From Bog-159 sp963756605 (GTDB taxonomy: Bacteria > Acidobacteriota > Terriglobia > Bryobacterales > Bryobacteraceae), in the NCBI GenBank assembly GCA_963756605.1, contig CAVWOT010000018.1, positions 62,001-126,000 of the forward strand: 64,000 bases of DNA, written 5' to 3'. Below the pieces are notes generated by a model. It was not told where the DNA came from, did no database searches, and saw only the letters and a list, made by a program, of their open reading frames with translations. A program made the translations under genes and the position numbers. Position 1 is the stretch's first letter. Every line of letters starts with the position of its first letter. Below, piece after piece: positions 53,897-63,538 of the stretch.

Positions 53897-56314
53897 CTAC
53901 TCCTGCCGCAGGGTCACCGCCGGGTCCACGCGGCTCGCCCGCCAGGCCGGCGCCGCACACGCCGCTAATACCACTACCGCGAGCACCACTGGCGCCGCCG
54001 CGAACGTCACCGGATCGGCCGGCTTCACCCCATAAAGCAGCGCGTTGAGCGAACGCGTGAGGGCTGCCGCGCCGGCCAATCCAAGGGCAATGCCTATGAC
54101 CGCAATGCGCAAGCCGTCGCCGGCCACGATGCGCAACACATCCCCCGCCCGCGCGCCCAATGCCATGCGAATGCCGAATTCCCGCGTGCGCTGGCTGACC
54201 GAAAACGCCAGCACGCCAAAAACGCCGATGGCCGCCAGCACCATCGCCAGCGCGCTAAACGATCCTACCAACTGCGCGCGGAAGCGGGGCTGCGCCGTGG
54301 ATTCCGCGGCCACTTCATCCATAGTGCGGAAGTTCGTCACGGCCTGTTCCTTGTCCACGCGCGCGATGGCCGCCTTCACCGCCGGCGTCAAGGCCAGCGG
54401 ATCGCCTGCCGTGCGTACGGCAATGGATGCCCTGAACCAGGGATTCTGGGTGATGGGCACATAAATTTCCATCTCGTTCTTCTCCGCCGGCCCGGAGATC
54501 TTGACCTGCTGCACCACACCCACCACCTCGCGCACGACCGGCTGCGGCCCGCCCAAAGTCATCGCCTCGACGCTGATATGTGCGCCCACGGGGTTCCGGT
54601 CCTTCAAATACCGGCGCGCCAATTCTTCGTTGACGATGCACACCGGCGCAGCGCGGCCGTCATCGTGCTCGGTGAAAGCGCGGCCCCGCAGCAGCGGGAT
54701 GCCCAGCGTGGCGAAATACTTCGCATTGACGATCTGATAATGAGCGGCGGGCTCGTCGGCCGTAGCCACCTGCGGCGCGCCAACTACTGAGAAGCCCTGG
54801 CCGATTTCCCAGCCATCCATCGGCAGACTGTATCCCATCCCGACCGAGCGCACTCCCGGCAGACTGGATATTTCGCGTTCGGCCGCCTGGTAGAACTGCA
54901 GGGCTCCTTCGGGTGTTTTGTAGCGCGTCAGCGGCAACGTGGTGTACATGGTCAACACGCGATCCGCGTGAAAACCAGGTTCCACGTTATCGAGCGCGAC
55001 AACCGTGCGCAGCAGTAACCCCGCACCGGTGACAAGCATCACGGCCACGGCGATCTCCACAATCGCGAGCCCGGACCGCAACCTGCCGCCCGCGCCCGTG
55101 AAGCCGCGTCCGGCGGCGCGCAGAGCCTCCGTGAGCGAGATACGGCTGGCCTGCCACGCCGGCGCGATGCCGCATAGCAGACCCGTCACCGCCGCGGCCG
55201 CCACGGCAAACGCGGCGATGCGCGTGTTGAAATCGAGTGTCATGGAAACGGGCAGAGTCCCCTCCGGCAGCCAGCCCGGTGCCGCGCTCAAAATAGCCTG
55301 CGCCAGCAGCAGGCCCGCCGCGCCGCCGATCGCGGAAAGCAGCACGCTCTCCGTCAACAATTGCCTCAGAATGCGCACCGGGCTCCCGCCCAGCGACGCC
55401 CGTACGGCGATCTCGCGCGTGCGCCCCACACCGCGCGCCAGCAGCAGATTCGCGATATTGGCGCAGGCCATCAGCAGCACAAATCCGGCCACCGCCGCCA
55501 GCATCATGGAGGTGGTCCGCAAGTCCCGCCCCACCAGGGCCTGCCGCAACGATTCTACCGTGACTCCCCAACCCTTGTTGGTGTCCGGCGCGATACGCGC
55601 GATGTTCTCCGCGATCTGCGCCATGTTGGCGCGGGCCTGCTCGACAGTGACAGTGCGTTTCAATCGCCCGAAGACTTGCAGGTAATGCATCCGGCGCTGT
55701 TCCGGACTGCGGCTGGGGATCCACGGCGTCCACAGATCGGCCTTGTAAAGGACTTGGAAACGTGCCGGCACGATGCCGATAACCGTGAAGGGCTCGCCGT
55801 CCAGCGGTATGGTCCGGCCCACTAATTGAGTGTCGGAGCCGAAGCGGTTGCGCCACAGCCGTTCGCTCAACACCACGACCTTGGCGTCCTTCTGCGCATC
55901 CTGCGGGCCAAAAGTGCGTCCCTCCACCGGCTGCACGCCGAACAAGTCGAAGAACGAAGGCGTCACCGACTGGCCGGAGATACGTTCCGCGCCGCCCCCC
56001 GTGGTACGCAGCGTACGCGATCCGCCGGAGACTGCGGCCATCGCGCTGAAGACTGTGTTCTGCTCGCTCCAATCCAGATAGTTCAAGGGCGCGACGCTGT
56101 TATATGCGTAACCGGGCGGATACTCCCAGAGCTTCACCAGCTCATCCGGATTGCGGAAGGGCGGCGGCTCGAGCACCACGGCATCGAACAAGCTGAAGAT
56201 GGCGCTATTGGCGCCGATGCCGATCGCCAGCACGGCCACGGCGATAGCTGTAAACGCCGGATCGCGCCGCAGCGTTCGCGCCGCATAACGGAAGTCCTGC
56301 CACAGGCTGCGCAT
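53897..56314 (-). CDS. ADOP-type MacB/FtsX-like ABC transporter permease 3
   Basis: 805 residues from MRSLWQDFRYAARTLRRDPA; the in-frame extension to 56599 is Arg/Pro-rich and overlaps the divergent lactate permease, so it is rejected. Two MacB-core/FtsX halves with helices near 20-45, 275-370 and 680-795 (FVLLMACANIANLLLARGVG, LVGSFSALAMVLAAIGVFGV, end APAWRASRVDPAVTLRQE). Lacks the ADOP N-terminal domain, as does permease 1. Convergent with the anti-sigma gene, 16 bases apart. Confidence 0.88.
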   Translation of the reverse strand: MRSLWQDFRYAARTLRRDPAFTAIAVAVLAIGIGANSAIFSLFDAVVLEPPPFRNPDELVKLWEYPPGYAYNSVAPLNYLDWSEQNTVFSAMAAVSGGSRTLRTTGGGAERISGQSVTPSFFDLFGVQPVEGRTFGPQDAQKDAKVVVLSERLWRNRFGSDTQLVGRTIPLDGEPFTVIGIVPARFQVLYKADLWTPWIPSRSPEQRRMHYLQVFGRLKRTVTVEQARANMAQIAENIARIAPDTNKGWGVTVESLRQALVGRDLRTTSMMLAAVAGFVLLMACANIANLLLARGVGRTREIAVRASLGGSPVRILRQLLTESVLLSAIGGAAGLLLAQAILSAAPGWLPEGTLPVSMTLDFNTRIAAFAVAAAAVTGLLCGIAPAWQASRISLTEALRAAGRGFTGAGGRLRSGLAIVEIAVAVMLVTGAGLLLRTVVALDNVEPGFHADRVLTMYTTLPLTRYKTPEGALQFYQAAEREISSLPGVRSVGMGYSLPMDGWEIGQGFSVVGAPQVATADEPAAHYQIVNAKYFATLGIPLLRGRAFTEHDDGRAAPVCIVNEELARRYLKDRNPVGAHISVEAMTLGGPQPVVREVVGVVQQVKISGPAEKNEMEIYVPITQNPWFRASIAVRTAGDPLALTPAVKAAIARVDKEQAVTNFRTMDEVAAESTAQPRFRAQLVGSFSALAMVLAAIGVFGVLAFSVSQRTREFGIRMALGARAGDVLRIVAGDGLRIAVIGIALGLAGAAALTRSLNALLYGVKPADPVTFAAAPVVLAVVVLAACAAPAWRASRVDPAVTLRQE

Positions 56315-56415
56315 GACGGTTGGACGCGGGCAGCGCGCGAGGGTTAGCGATCGGCTGAAACTGGCTGCAGTGCTACAATTGTCCGTCTCCCAAAAAGAGC
56401 GAGAATCAAAAAACG

Positions 56416-58068
56416 GTGACTTGGACCCAGGTCTATACGCCAATTGCGGGCAGCTTAGGGCTTTCGGCGCTGATCGCCGCTTTGCCCGTAGCCGTTCTCT
56501 TGGGACTGCTCGCCTTGGGCCACGCGCGCGCACACTGGGCTGCGCTAGCCGGCTTGGGCGCCTCGCTTGCCGTGGCCGTGCTGGTGTTCGGCATGCCACC
56601 CGGATTGGCTGCGGCCGCCGCGCTCAACGGCGCCGCCTATGGATTGTTCCCCATCGGCTGGATTGTGCTGTGCGCTATCTTCGTGTACGACGTGACCGTG
56701 CAGTCCGGCGACTTTGAAGTGATCAAGCACACGGTGGCGGGGTTGGCCAGCGACCGGCGCCTGCAGGCCCTGCTGATCGCCTTCAGTTTTGGCGCGTTCA
56801 TCGAGGGTGCGGCCGGTTTCGGCACGCCGGTGGCGATATCCGCCGCCATGCTGATCGGTCTCGGATTCCGGCCGTTGCAAGCCGCCGGCATGGCCTTGAT
56901 CGGCAACACCGCACCCGTGGCTTTCGGTGCGCTGGGCACGCCGCTGATCGCGCTGGCGGGTGTGACGGGCCAGCCGCTCGATCAACTCAGCGCCCTGGTC
57001 GGCCGCATTCTGACCGTCTTCAGTGTGATCGTCCCGTTCTGGCTGGTATGGGCCATGGCCGGACGCAAAAACATGATCGAGGTGTGGCCGGCGTGCCTGA
57101 CGGCGGGCGTAAGTTTCGGCGTGACCCAATACCTCGTCAGCAATCTGCACGGGCCCTGGCTGGTGGATATCGCCGGGTCGCTGGCTTCCATGCTGGCGCT
57201 GTTGGTTCTGCTGAAATTCTGGCAACCGCCGCACACCTGGAGCTTCGCTCACGAGACCGACGCCGAGCGTCTCGCCGAAGCTGCCGCCCGGCCGGCCATC
57301 AGCCCCCGCCTCGCGCTGAAAGCGTGGCTGCCCTGGATTCTGCTCTCCATCCTGGTCTTCGCGTGGGGCGTGCCGCAAGTGAAATCGGTGCTCAACCGCA
57401 CGTCGCAAGTCACGTTCAACGTTCCCGTTCTACATAAGGCCGTCCGGCGCGTGCCGCCGGTGGTTCCGAAGCCGGTTGCCGAGCCGGCTGTGTTCATCTT
57501 CAACTGGCTCTCGGCCACCGGAACCAGCCTGCTGCTCACCGGCATCGTCAGCGGCTTTCTAATGGGGTTCTCGCCGCTCAAGCTGCTCTCCATTTTCTGG
57601 GGGACGCTGCGCCGCGTGCGGCTGTCGCTGCTCACAATTGCAGCCATGATGGCGATTGGTTTTTCCACGCGCTATGGCGGCCTGGACGCCACCATGGGGT
57701 TGGCCTTCGCCTCCACCGGCGTTCTGTTCCCCTTCTTCTCGCCGATGCTCGGATGGCTGGGCGTGGCGCTCACCGGCAGCGACACGTCTTCCAACGTGCT
57801 CTTCGGCAGCCTGCAGCAGATCACCGCGCGGCAGGTGGGCGTGTCACCGGTGCTGGCCGCGGCGGCCAACAGCGCCGGCGGTGTGATGGGAAAGATGATC
57901 GACGCGCAGAGCATTGTGGTGGCGGGCGTCGCCACCGGGCAGGTGGGCAACGAAGGCAGCATCCTGCGTTACGTGTTCCTGCATAGCGTGGCTCTGGCTG
58001 CCCTGGTAGGCGTCGTGGTGCTGCTGCTGGCGTATGTGTTGCCGTGGATGGTTCCTGCAGGCGCGTGA
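56416..58068 (+). CDS. lctP: L-lactate permease
   Basis: 550 residues with about 12-14 membrane helices. The family signature is clear: AFSFGAFIEGAAGFGTPVAI, ALIGNTAPVAFGALGTPLIA, IGFSTRYGGLDATMGLAFAS, LTGSDTSSNVLFGSLQQITA and NSAGGVMGKMIDAQSIVVAG. LctP proteins import L-lactate, D-lactate or glycolate with protons. Start is GTG. No lactate dehydrogenase gene is adjacent. Confidence 0.93.
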   Translation: MTWTQVYTPIAGSLGLSALIAALPVAVLLGLLALGHARAHWAALAGLGASLAVAVLVFGMPPGLAAAAALNGAAYGLFPIGWIVLCAIFVYDVTVQSGDFEVIKHTVAGLASDRRLQALLIAFSFGAFIEGAAGFGTPVAISAAMLIGLGFRPLQAAGMALIGNTAPVAFGALGTPLIALAGVTGQPLDQLSALVGRILTVFSVIVPFWLVWAMAGRKNMIEVWPACLTAGVSFGVTQYLVSNLHGPWLVDIAGSLASMLALLVLLKFWQPPHTWSFAHETDAERLAEAAARPAISPRLALKAWLPWILLSILVFAWGVPQVKSVLNRTSQVTFNVPVLHKAVRRVPPVVPKPVAEPAVFIFNWLSATGTSLLLTGIVSGFLMGFSPLKLLSIFWGTLRRVRLSLLTIAAMMAIGFSTRYGGLDATMGLAFASTGVLFPFFSPMLGWLGVALTGSDTSSNVLFGSLQQITARQVGVSPVLAAAANSAGGVMGKMIDAQSIVVAGVATGQVGNEGSILRYVFLHSVALAALVGVVVLLLAYVLPWMVPAGA

Positions 58069-58073
58069 GTGGC

Positions 58074-58110
58074 GCAAGCTTCAGCTTGCCGATGCCGGCG
58101 TCAGCCGGCA
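58074..58110 (+). repeat. two palindromes after lctP
   Basis: GCAAGCTTCAGCTTGC (58074-58089, perfect) and TGCCGGCGTCAGCCGGCA (58093-58110, one mismatch). Located between convergent genes. Same size and layout as the other modules, with different sequence. No T-tract. Confidence 0.7.
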
Positions 58111-58121
58111 GTTACCCATGC

Positions 58122-58614
58122 TTAGGGGGTGGTCCAGGCGCTTGCGTTCGCGGGTATTGCAGAAATAAGCATGAAGCCTCGCAATCCGGCCAGGACGACG
58201 GTGGCGAAGGCGCGCGCCTTCCCGCGCGCGTACCCTTTACGACTCAGCGGATCGGCTAGAAGCCTTAGCCAGTCCTCGACGGTGGCGCGCAGGAAGGCCT
58301 TGCAAGGTTGCGGGTGACGCAGGGCTATGACGTACGCCTCGAAGAAAAGACGGAAGAGTGGTTCCGAATCGGGGCCGCTCATGTGTTTCCAATGGTCTGG
58401 CAAGCCTCCGCAAGGGTGGCCGTCGGCACTTGGTCGCAGCTGGCACGCTGCGCTGCCGGACCTCGGCCAAAACCTCCATCACCATTTTTTCCTTTGAGCA
58501 GAAGTAGTAAAGCAGAGCGCGAGGACTGGAGCCGATTGCTTTGGCCAAGGGCCTGAGCGATAGTTCACCGAGGCCATGCTGAATCAGATATTGGACGATG
58601 GCGCCGCTTTTCAT
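58122..58614 (-). pseudogene. frameshifted TetR-family regulator
   Basis: The 5' part (from 58614) encodes a TetR helix-turn-helix, LSLRPLAKAIGSSPRALLYY then FCSKEKMVMEVLAEVRQRS. The ligand-binding half continues in another minus frame from about 58440 (EPLFRLFFEAYVIALRHPQP, ATVEDWLRLLADPLSRKGYA) to the stop at 58122. Joined, they give a normal-length regulator of about 160-165 residues, so one frameshift near 58400-58450, or a sequencing error, splits the gene. Confidence 0.75.
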
Positions 58615-58649
58615 TTACGGCTCGGCTCACCGTACGAGATTGTCATAAA

Positions 58650-58665
58650 TGAAACGATCGTTTCA
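58650..58665. promoter_or_regulatory. perfect palindromic operator of the tetR gene
   Basis: TGAAACGATCGTTTCA is a perfect 16-bp inverted repeat, 36 bases upstream of the tetR start codon. This fits an autoregulatory TetR operator. Confidence 0.65.
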
Positions 58666-58843
58666 AGAATAATCGGCTAGCATGTCACGCTCCGCCGTTC
58701 GATCCCGATTCCGCAACCGTGACCAGGTCCAACGGATCGCCGAAGCGCCCAGGCAATCCTCTTGTGGTTGGTTAACGCAAATCCAGGATAGTGGACGTCC
58801 GACCGCTCGTAAGTTATTGTGACCGAGTTGGACTGGAGGCGAT

Positions 58844-58917
58844 TCAGCGTGGGTGTGTTTCAGGAATCTCTTCCACTCTCGTGAGGGCAGCTTCAGAAGG
58901 AAACGGCATGACGCAGT
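58844..58917 (-). pseudogene. displaced native 3' end of the propeller-GGDEF gene
   Basis: If the IS element and one copy of the target duplication are removed, the GGDEF gene reads on from its Asn-Cys-Val through 21 further codons (starting MPFPSEAALT) to TGA at 58844-58846. The frame is maintained exactly across the 8-bp duplication. Confidence 0.65.
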
Positions 58918-60551
58918 GGTAGTGTCAAGTATTCTGTGTAAACGACTCTCCCAAAATCGATCCTTCTTTTCAGACCTGCGGAATGTCTGCACTGCATGAG
59001 CCCTGCACCAGCGCGCTGCGCAGGGGATGCACAAGGGGGCGGCAGCCCTCTTGTGGGGGGAGCCGGCGCACGATGCGTGCCAGCGCCTTTGGCTGGCCGC
59101 GCAGCGTGCCCCGGCGTGGGGGGAACCCGCCCGCCCCGGCTTTCCCCCGGAGGGGGAAACGGGAAAAGGGGCGTCCAAATTCCTTGCTGCCGCAGGCTAT
59201 TTCCGGCTCGTTTCCGGATGACTGGAATCTGGCCCCGATGGTTACGCATTCTGCTCTTCCTTCAGCTCTTCCTTCAGCGGTTCAAAGCCGCCTGGATGCG
59301 GTCGCCCCATAGCATCTGAAAATGGTTCAGGGCCTGTTTCCACCCCTGCACCGTATCCCATTTTTGAATCACGTTTCGCAGCGCCAGATAGATCAGTTTG
59401 AGAGCCGCTTCTTCACTCGGAAACGAGCCCCGCGTCTTGATGATTTTTCGCAGGCTCATGTGCAGCGATTCCACCGCATTGGTCGTGTAGATCACCTTCC
59501 GCACCTCGGCCGGGAACTCGAAAAACGGCACCACGCGCGCCCAGTTTTCCTTCCAGAGTTTGCCGATGGCCTGGTACTTCGATCCCCACCTGGATTGAAA
59601 CGTATTCAACTCCATCTCCGCCTGTACCGCCGTGGCCGCGCGGTAGATCTCCTTCAGATCCGCCGCCACCTGCTTGCGCTCCTTCCAGTTCACGTAGTTC
59701 AAACTGGCCCGCACCAGGTGCACAATGCATAGCTGTACCACCGTCTGCGGGAATACGCTTTCGATGGCTTGCGGAAACCCTTTCAACCCATCTACGCAGG
59801 CGATCAGGATCTCCTTGACCCCGCGGTTCTTCAACTCCGTCAACACTCCCAACCAGAACTTGGCGCCTTCGTTATTACTCGTCCATAACCCCAGCACGTC
59901 CTTCTGTCCATCCAACCCAATGCCGATCGCCACGTACACCGCGCGATTGTCCACCCGTCCCTCGTGCCGCATCTTCACGTACAGTGCATCCAGGTAGACC
60001 ACCCCATACACCGGCTCCAGCGGCCGGTTCTGCCAGGCCTTCACTTCCTCGATGACCCCGTCGGTCACCTCCGAGATCAGCGTCGGGCTAACCTCCACGC
60101 CGTACATCTCCTGCAGATGCCCCTGGATCTCCCGCGTGGTCATGCCCCGCGCGTACATCGACAGGATCTTGTCGTCGAATCCATCGAATCGGGTCTGGTG
60201 TTTCTTGATAATCTGTGGCTCGAAACTGCCGTTGCGATCGCGCGGCGTTTCGATTGCAATCTCACCAAAGTCGCCCTTCAGCGTCTTTGAAGTTGTCCCG
60301 TTGCGTGAGTTTCCGCTGTGATACCCAGCCGGATCGCTCTTCTCGTACCCCAGGTGGTTGGTCAGTTCGGCGCCCATGGCTCGTTCCAATAGCGCCTTCG
60401 TCAACTGCTTCAAAAGTCCATTCTCACCAATCACATCCTCGGGCTTTTGATAGTCCTTCAGCAGCTCGTCAAGCAGTTCTTTCTTGATTTCCATTTCTCC
60501 GTTCTCCTTATTTGATGTGGAGAACGTTTACACAGATTGTTTTACACCCTC
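58918..60551 (-). mobile_element. IS256-family insertion sequence, complete
   Basis: 1,634 bp, flanked by the 8-bp duplication GACGCAGT (58910-58917 and 60552-60559). Terminal inverted repeats of 27 bp (58918-58944 and 60525-60551), 20 of 27 matching, share TCTGTGTAAACG at their inner ends. One transposase gene. About 330 bases lie between the transposase stop and the left inverted repeat, longer than usual, with a hairpin TTTCCCCC-GGA-GGGGGAAA (about 59144-59162). Ends, duplication and transposase all fit an insertion not yet decayed. Confidence 0.9.
59274..60494 (-). CDS. IS256-family transposase
   Basis: 406 residues, full length. DDE residues are Asp169 (YLDALYVKMR), Asp235 (CVDGLKGFPQ) and Glu342 (AVESLHMSLRK), with spacings 66 and 107 as expected for the family, and the C..H motif LCIVHLV between. 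N-terminal zinc/HTH region GMTTREIQGHLQEMYGVEVS. No frameshift or stop, so it may be active. Reads in the same direction as the interrupted GGDEF gene. Confidence 0.95.
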   Translation of the reverse strand: MEIKKELLDELLKDYQKPEDVIGENGLLKQLTKALLERAMGAELTNHLGYEKSDPAGYHSGNSRNGTTSKTLKGDFGEIAIETPRDRNGSFEPQIIKKHQTRFDGFDDKILSMYARGMTTREIQGHLQEMYGVEVSPTLISEVTDGVIEEVKAWQNRPLEPVYGVVYLDALYVKMRHEGRVDNRAVYVAIGIGLDGQKDVLGLWTSNNEGAKFWLGVLTELKNRGVKEILIACVDGLKGFPQAIESVFPQTVVQLCIVHLVRASLNYVNWKERKQVAADLKEIYRAATAVQAEMELNTFQSRWGSKYQAIGKLWKENWARVVPFFEFPAEVRKVIYTTNAVESLHMSLRKIIKTRGSFPSEEAALKLIYLALRNVIQKWDTVQGWKQALNHFQMLWGDRIQAALNR

Positions 60552-63422
60552 GACGCAGTTTCGCCCATGCTCTTTTGCGCAATAGAGCGCCTGGTCAGCG
60601 GACTCCACCAACTCCTCGGCTTTGGTTGCCAAGCTGGTGGTCGCGCTGACCCCAAAGCTGCAGGTCACCGATATTGCCCCTGCCGACGTGGCAATAGGCT
60701 GCTCCGCGATGGCTCGCCGCACTCGCTCGGCCCGCTCGGTGGCTTCTTCCAGGCGGCATTCGGGCATTAATATTACGAGTTCCTCTCCTCCGTACCGCCC
60801 CACGGTGTCATAGGGCCGCACCCAAGCCAGAATGCGGCGCGCACATTCCTGTAAAACCACATCGCCTACCAGGTGCCCGTAGGTGTCGTTGATCTTCTTG
60901 AACTGGTCCAGATCCGCCATGATTAATGCAAGCGAGCCGCTTTGACGTCCAGTCCTGGACAATTCCCTCTCCAAAATATCGAAAAATGCGCTGCGGTTGA
61001 ACAGTCCGGTCAACCCATCTTTAATGGCTCGCTCCCGCAGAGCTTCGCGGGCCACCAGCAAGTCCAGCTTCTCCTGCTGGAGTTCCCGCGTTCGTTCTGC
61101 GACCGCGCGCTCCAATTCCTTCTGACGCCGCAACAGTTGCAACACGCGCAAACGCCAGACCCATCGCATAAGCGTCAAAACCGCGGTGGCCACTAAAGCG
61201 CAAAACCACCAGGCGCGCCACCACGGCGGTCGGATTTCGAAAGCAAACACGGCCGGCCACTTACTCCACTGGCCCCCAAATTCACGGGCCTCCACCTCCA
61301 GGCTATACTCGTTCGGCGGCAACCCAGGAAATTGCAATTCGTGTAGTGGCGTTTCCCGCCAATCGCCAAACAGCGGTTTCAACCGATACCGGAACAGGAT
61401 GGAAGACTCGTGAGCGAAAGCCAGTGCTGAGTATTGAGCCGTCAGGGAGTTCGATCGATGATCTGTTGAAACAAAGCGTCCGGCCTCAACCATGTAATTT
61501 CCCAGGATGAGTTTCGTGAATACGGTCGAAGTAGGGCGCGCAGCACGCTCCATCCGGCTTGCCTGAAAGCGCCCCAGTCCGCCACTGGTGCCGATCCAGA
61601 CGGTACCGCCGGACTCTGCCCCAAAGGCACCCAAATCGCAGTCGTTCCAAATCAGACCGTCGCTCTGGTCGTACTGCGTCCAACGGTCTCCATTCCAAAC
61701 TCGCACACCTTGGTCCGAGCCCGACCAAAGCCGGCCATCCGCGTCGAAACCGAGGAAATAGCTCATTTCTCCCCGAAGACCTTGGTCGTGTCCGAAGTGG
61801 GTCACCGAGAGATGTTCGCCACGCACGAGTATGCGGGTGACCCGGCCGGAAAACCAATAGCCGACCCAGATTTCGTCCGGCTTATTAGCGGCCACCGCCA
61901 GAATGGCATTGTGGTCCAAGCCGTCGGTTGTGGAGATGTGTCGCCAGTTGCCGGCCGACAGCCGGTACAGACCAGCGGCCCCGCCGGCCAGAATTTGCCC
62001 ACCCGGCCCCTCCCTTACTATCCAGTAGCGCACCGGCGGAACTTGTTCGACGCGCCGGAAATGCCGTTCGGGAAGCTGCGCCACGAACAAGCCCGACTCG
62101 GTCGCCGCCCAGAGCCGCTGCGACGAATCCAGAGCCAACGAATATGGGGATTCCGCCGCGAGCCCGCGAGCGTTCTTGAACCACTCGATGGCGTCCGTCC
62201 GCGAGTCGATTCGACCGACTCCAGACCCCTCCGTACCGAGCCAAAGGTTGCCATCCCGGTCCAAGCGCAACGCGTGCACGGGGATCTTTCCAACACGGGC
62301 GTGCCGCCGCCAGAGCCACCGATCTCCGATCTTGCAGCCGCGAAAGAGTCCGTTTTCAGTGCCCACCCACAGGCTGCCATCACCCAGCGGCAGGACTTCG
62401 TAGATCAGTTCGCTATCCAGGCCCGTGGCCGGGGAGAAGCCGTCCCATTCGCCGTAACCTTGCCATCTGGCCAAGCCCTTACCGGCCAGCCCCACCCAAA
62501 TGGCGCCTTCCCGGTCCTGAAGCACCGAGTAGACCGGTTTCCGCAGACCTTCGCGCGGTCCCACCGTGCGAAATCGCTTCCCTTCGCTAATCACCAGTCC
62601 TTCGACGGTAGGCACCAGCAATCTGCCGCCGGCATCCACGGCCAACTGACCCGATCCGGCCGCCGCTGGAAACGCGGGAATCGACGTATCGAAGCGCTGG
62701 CTGCCTCGGCGCATCACCTCGAAGCGCCGCCTATCGCTCACCCAGAGGTCGCCGTTGCCGTCACGGCGGATACATTCCCACTTTCCCTGAGCGAGGCCGC
62801 TGGTTTCGCCGAAGACGGTCGTTCCTTCTTTTCCTATCCGGCACAGGCTGACGCCGCAACCGTACCACAACACCTCCGGGTCCAGAAGCACTCCATGCGC
62901 GTCTCGACTTCCCGAGGCGGCCGGCGTCGGCTGTAGCTGAAAAGCCAGATGGGGATCATCCGTGGACTGATGTGCGACAAGCAAGCCCCTATCCGTTGCG
63001 ATGTAGGTTAGCCGCTTGCCGTCGTACTGTATTCCACTGTAGCCATCCACTACGCCGGAGCCAGGTGGAACCAGCTTCGCGAAGCGCCCGCCCTTTTCCT
63101 GGTAAAGACCAGCCCGCGATCCCACCAATACACTGCCATCCGGCGCCTCACCCAGACTCAGCATGACCTCTCGCGGTAGACCCTCGGTGGGGCCATAATG
63201 CCTGAATCGCTGACCGTCGTAGCGGAACAGGCCGTTCTCGGTGGCCGCCCACAGGAAGCCCGCGCGGTCCTGGAACAGGACCTTGACTGCCAGGTTGGTG
63301 AGGCCATCCTCAGTTCCGAAATAGCGGAAGACGTATTGTTGGCCCTGGATGGCGGCGGTGCCAGCCGCCCAGACCAGGAGGGCAACGCCACGCAACACGG
63401 ACTTGCGCCGGGACAGAGTCAC
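60528..63422 (-). CDS. two-component-regulator-propeller diguanylate cyclase, 3' end altered by IS256
   Basis: 964 residues. Signal peptide or anchor (GVALLVWAAGTAAIQGQ), two seven-bladed ligand-sensor propellers (about 30-650; YFGTEDGLTNLAVKVLFQDR, APDGSVLVGSRAGLYQEKGG), a Y_Y_Y domain (about 675-740; LKPLFGDWRETPLHELQFPG), one membrane helix (WFCALVATAVLTLMRWVW), a coiled coil, and a GGDEF domain with GGEEL at 878-882 and an upstream RPYD inhibitory site. It should make cyclic di-GMP in response to a periplasmic ligand. The last seven codons (EGVKQSV) and stop come from the IS element; the native end was different. Confidence 0.9.
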   Translation of the reverse strand: MTLSRRKSVLRGVALLVWAAGTAAIQGQQYVFRYFGTEDGLTNLAVKVLFQDRAGFLWAATENGLFRYDGQRFRHYGPTEGLPREVMLSLGEAPDGSVLVGSRAGLYQEKGGRFAKLVPPGSGVVDGYSGIQYDGKRLTYIATDRGLLVAHQSTDDPHLAFQLQPTPAASGSRDAHGVLLDPEVLWYGCGVSLCRIGKEGTTVFGETSGLAQGKWECIRRDGNGDLWVSDRRRFEVMRRGSQRFDTSIPAFPAAAGSGQLAVDAGGRLLVPTVEGLVISEGKRFRTVGPREGLRKPVYSVLQDREGAIWVGLAGKGLARWQGYGEWDGFSPATGLDSELIYEVLPLGDGSLWVGTENGLFRGCKIGDRWLWRRHARVGKIPVHALRLDRDGNLWLGTEGSGVGRIDSRTDAIEWFKNARGLAAESPYSLALDSSQRLWAATESGLFVAQLPERHFRRVEQVPPVRYWIVREGPGGQILAGGAAGLYRLSAGNWRHISTTDGLDHNAILAVAANKPDEIWVGYWFSGRVTRILVRGEHLSVTHFGHDQGLRGEMSYFLGFDADGRLWSGSDQGVRVWNGDRWTQYDQSDGLIWNDCDLGAFGAESGGTVWIGTSGGLGRFQASRMERAARPTSTVFTKLILGNYMVEAGRFVSTDHRSNSLTAQYSALAFAHESSILFRYRLKPLFGDWRETPLHELQFPGLPPNEYSLEVEAREFGGQWSKWPAVFAFEIRPPWWRAWWFCALVATAVLTLMRWVWRLRVLQLLRRQKELERAVAERTRELQQEKLDLLVAREALRERAIKDGLTGLFNRSAFFDILERELSRTGRQSGSLALIMADLDQFKKINDTYGHLVGDVVLQECARRILAWVRPYDTVGRYGGEELVILMPECRLEEATERAERVRRAIAEQPIATSAGAISVTCSFGVSATTSLATKAEELVESADQALYCAKEHGRNCVEGVKQSV

Positions 63423-63538
63423 ATCTGAACTATCGGCGGCAACGCGCGAATCCGGTAGTAGCCTGCCCGCCCGCTGGACGAACCGGACAGCCTAAGTTAG
63501 GTGGACCTGTGCGCCGCGGTCCCGTCCATTTCCTAAAC

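Noticed and set aside
56315..56599. N-terminal extension of ADOP permease 3
   Set aside because: Overlaps the lactate permease start, Arg/Pro-rich, no ribosome site; the ATG at 56314 begins the conserved domain.
61710..62936. 408-codon plus-strand frame opposite the GGDEF gene
   Set aside because: A shadow of the real propeller gene on the other strand; Arg/Pro/His-rich with no motif.
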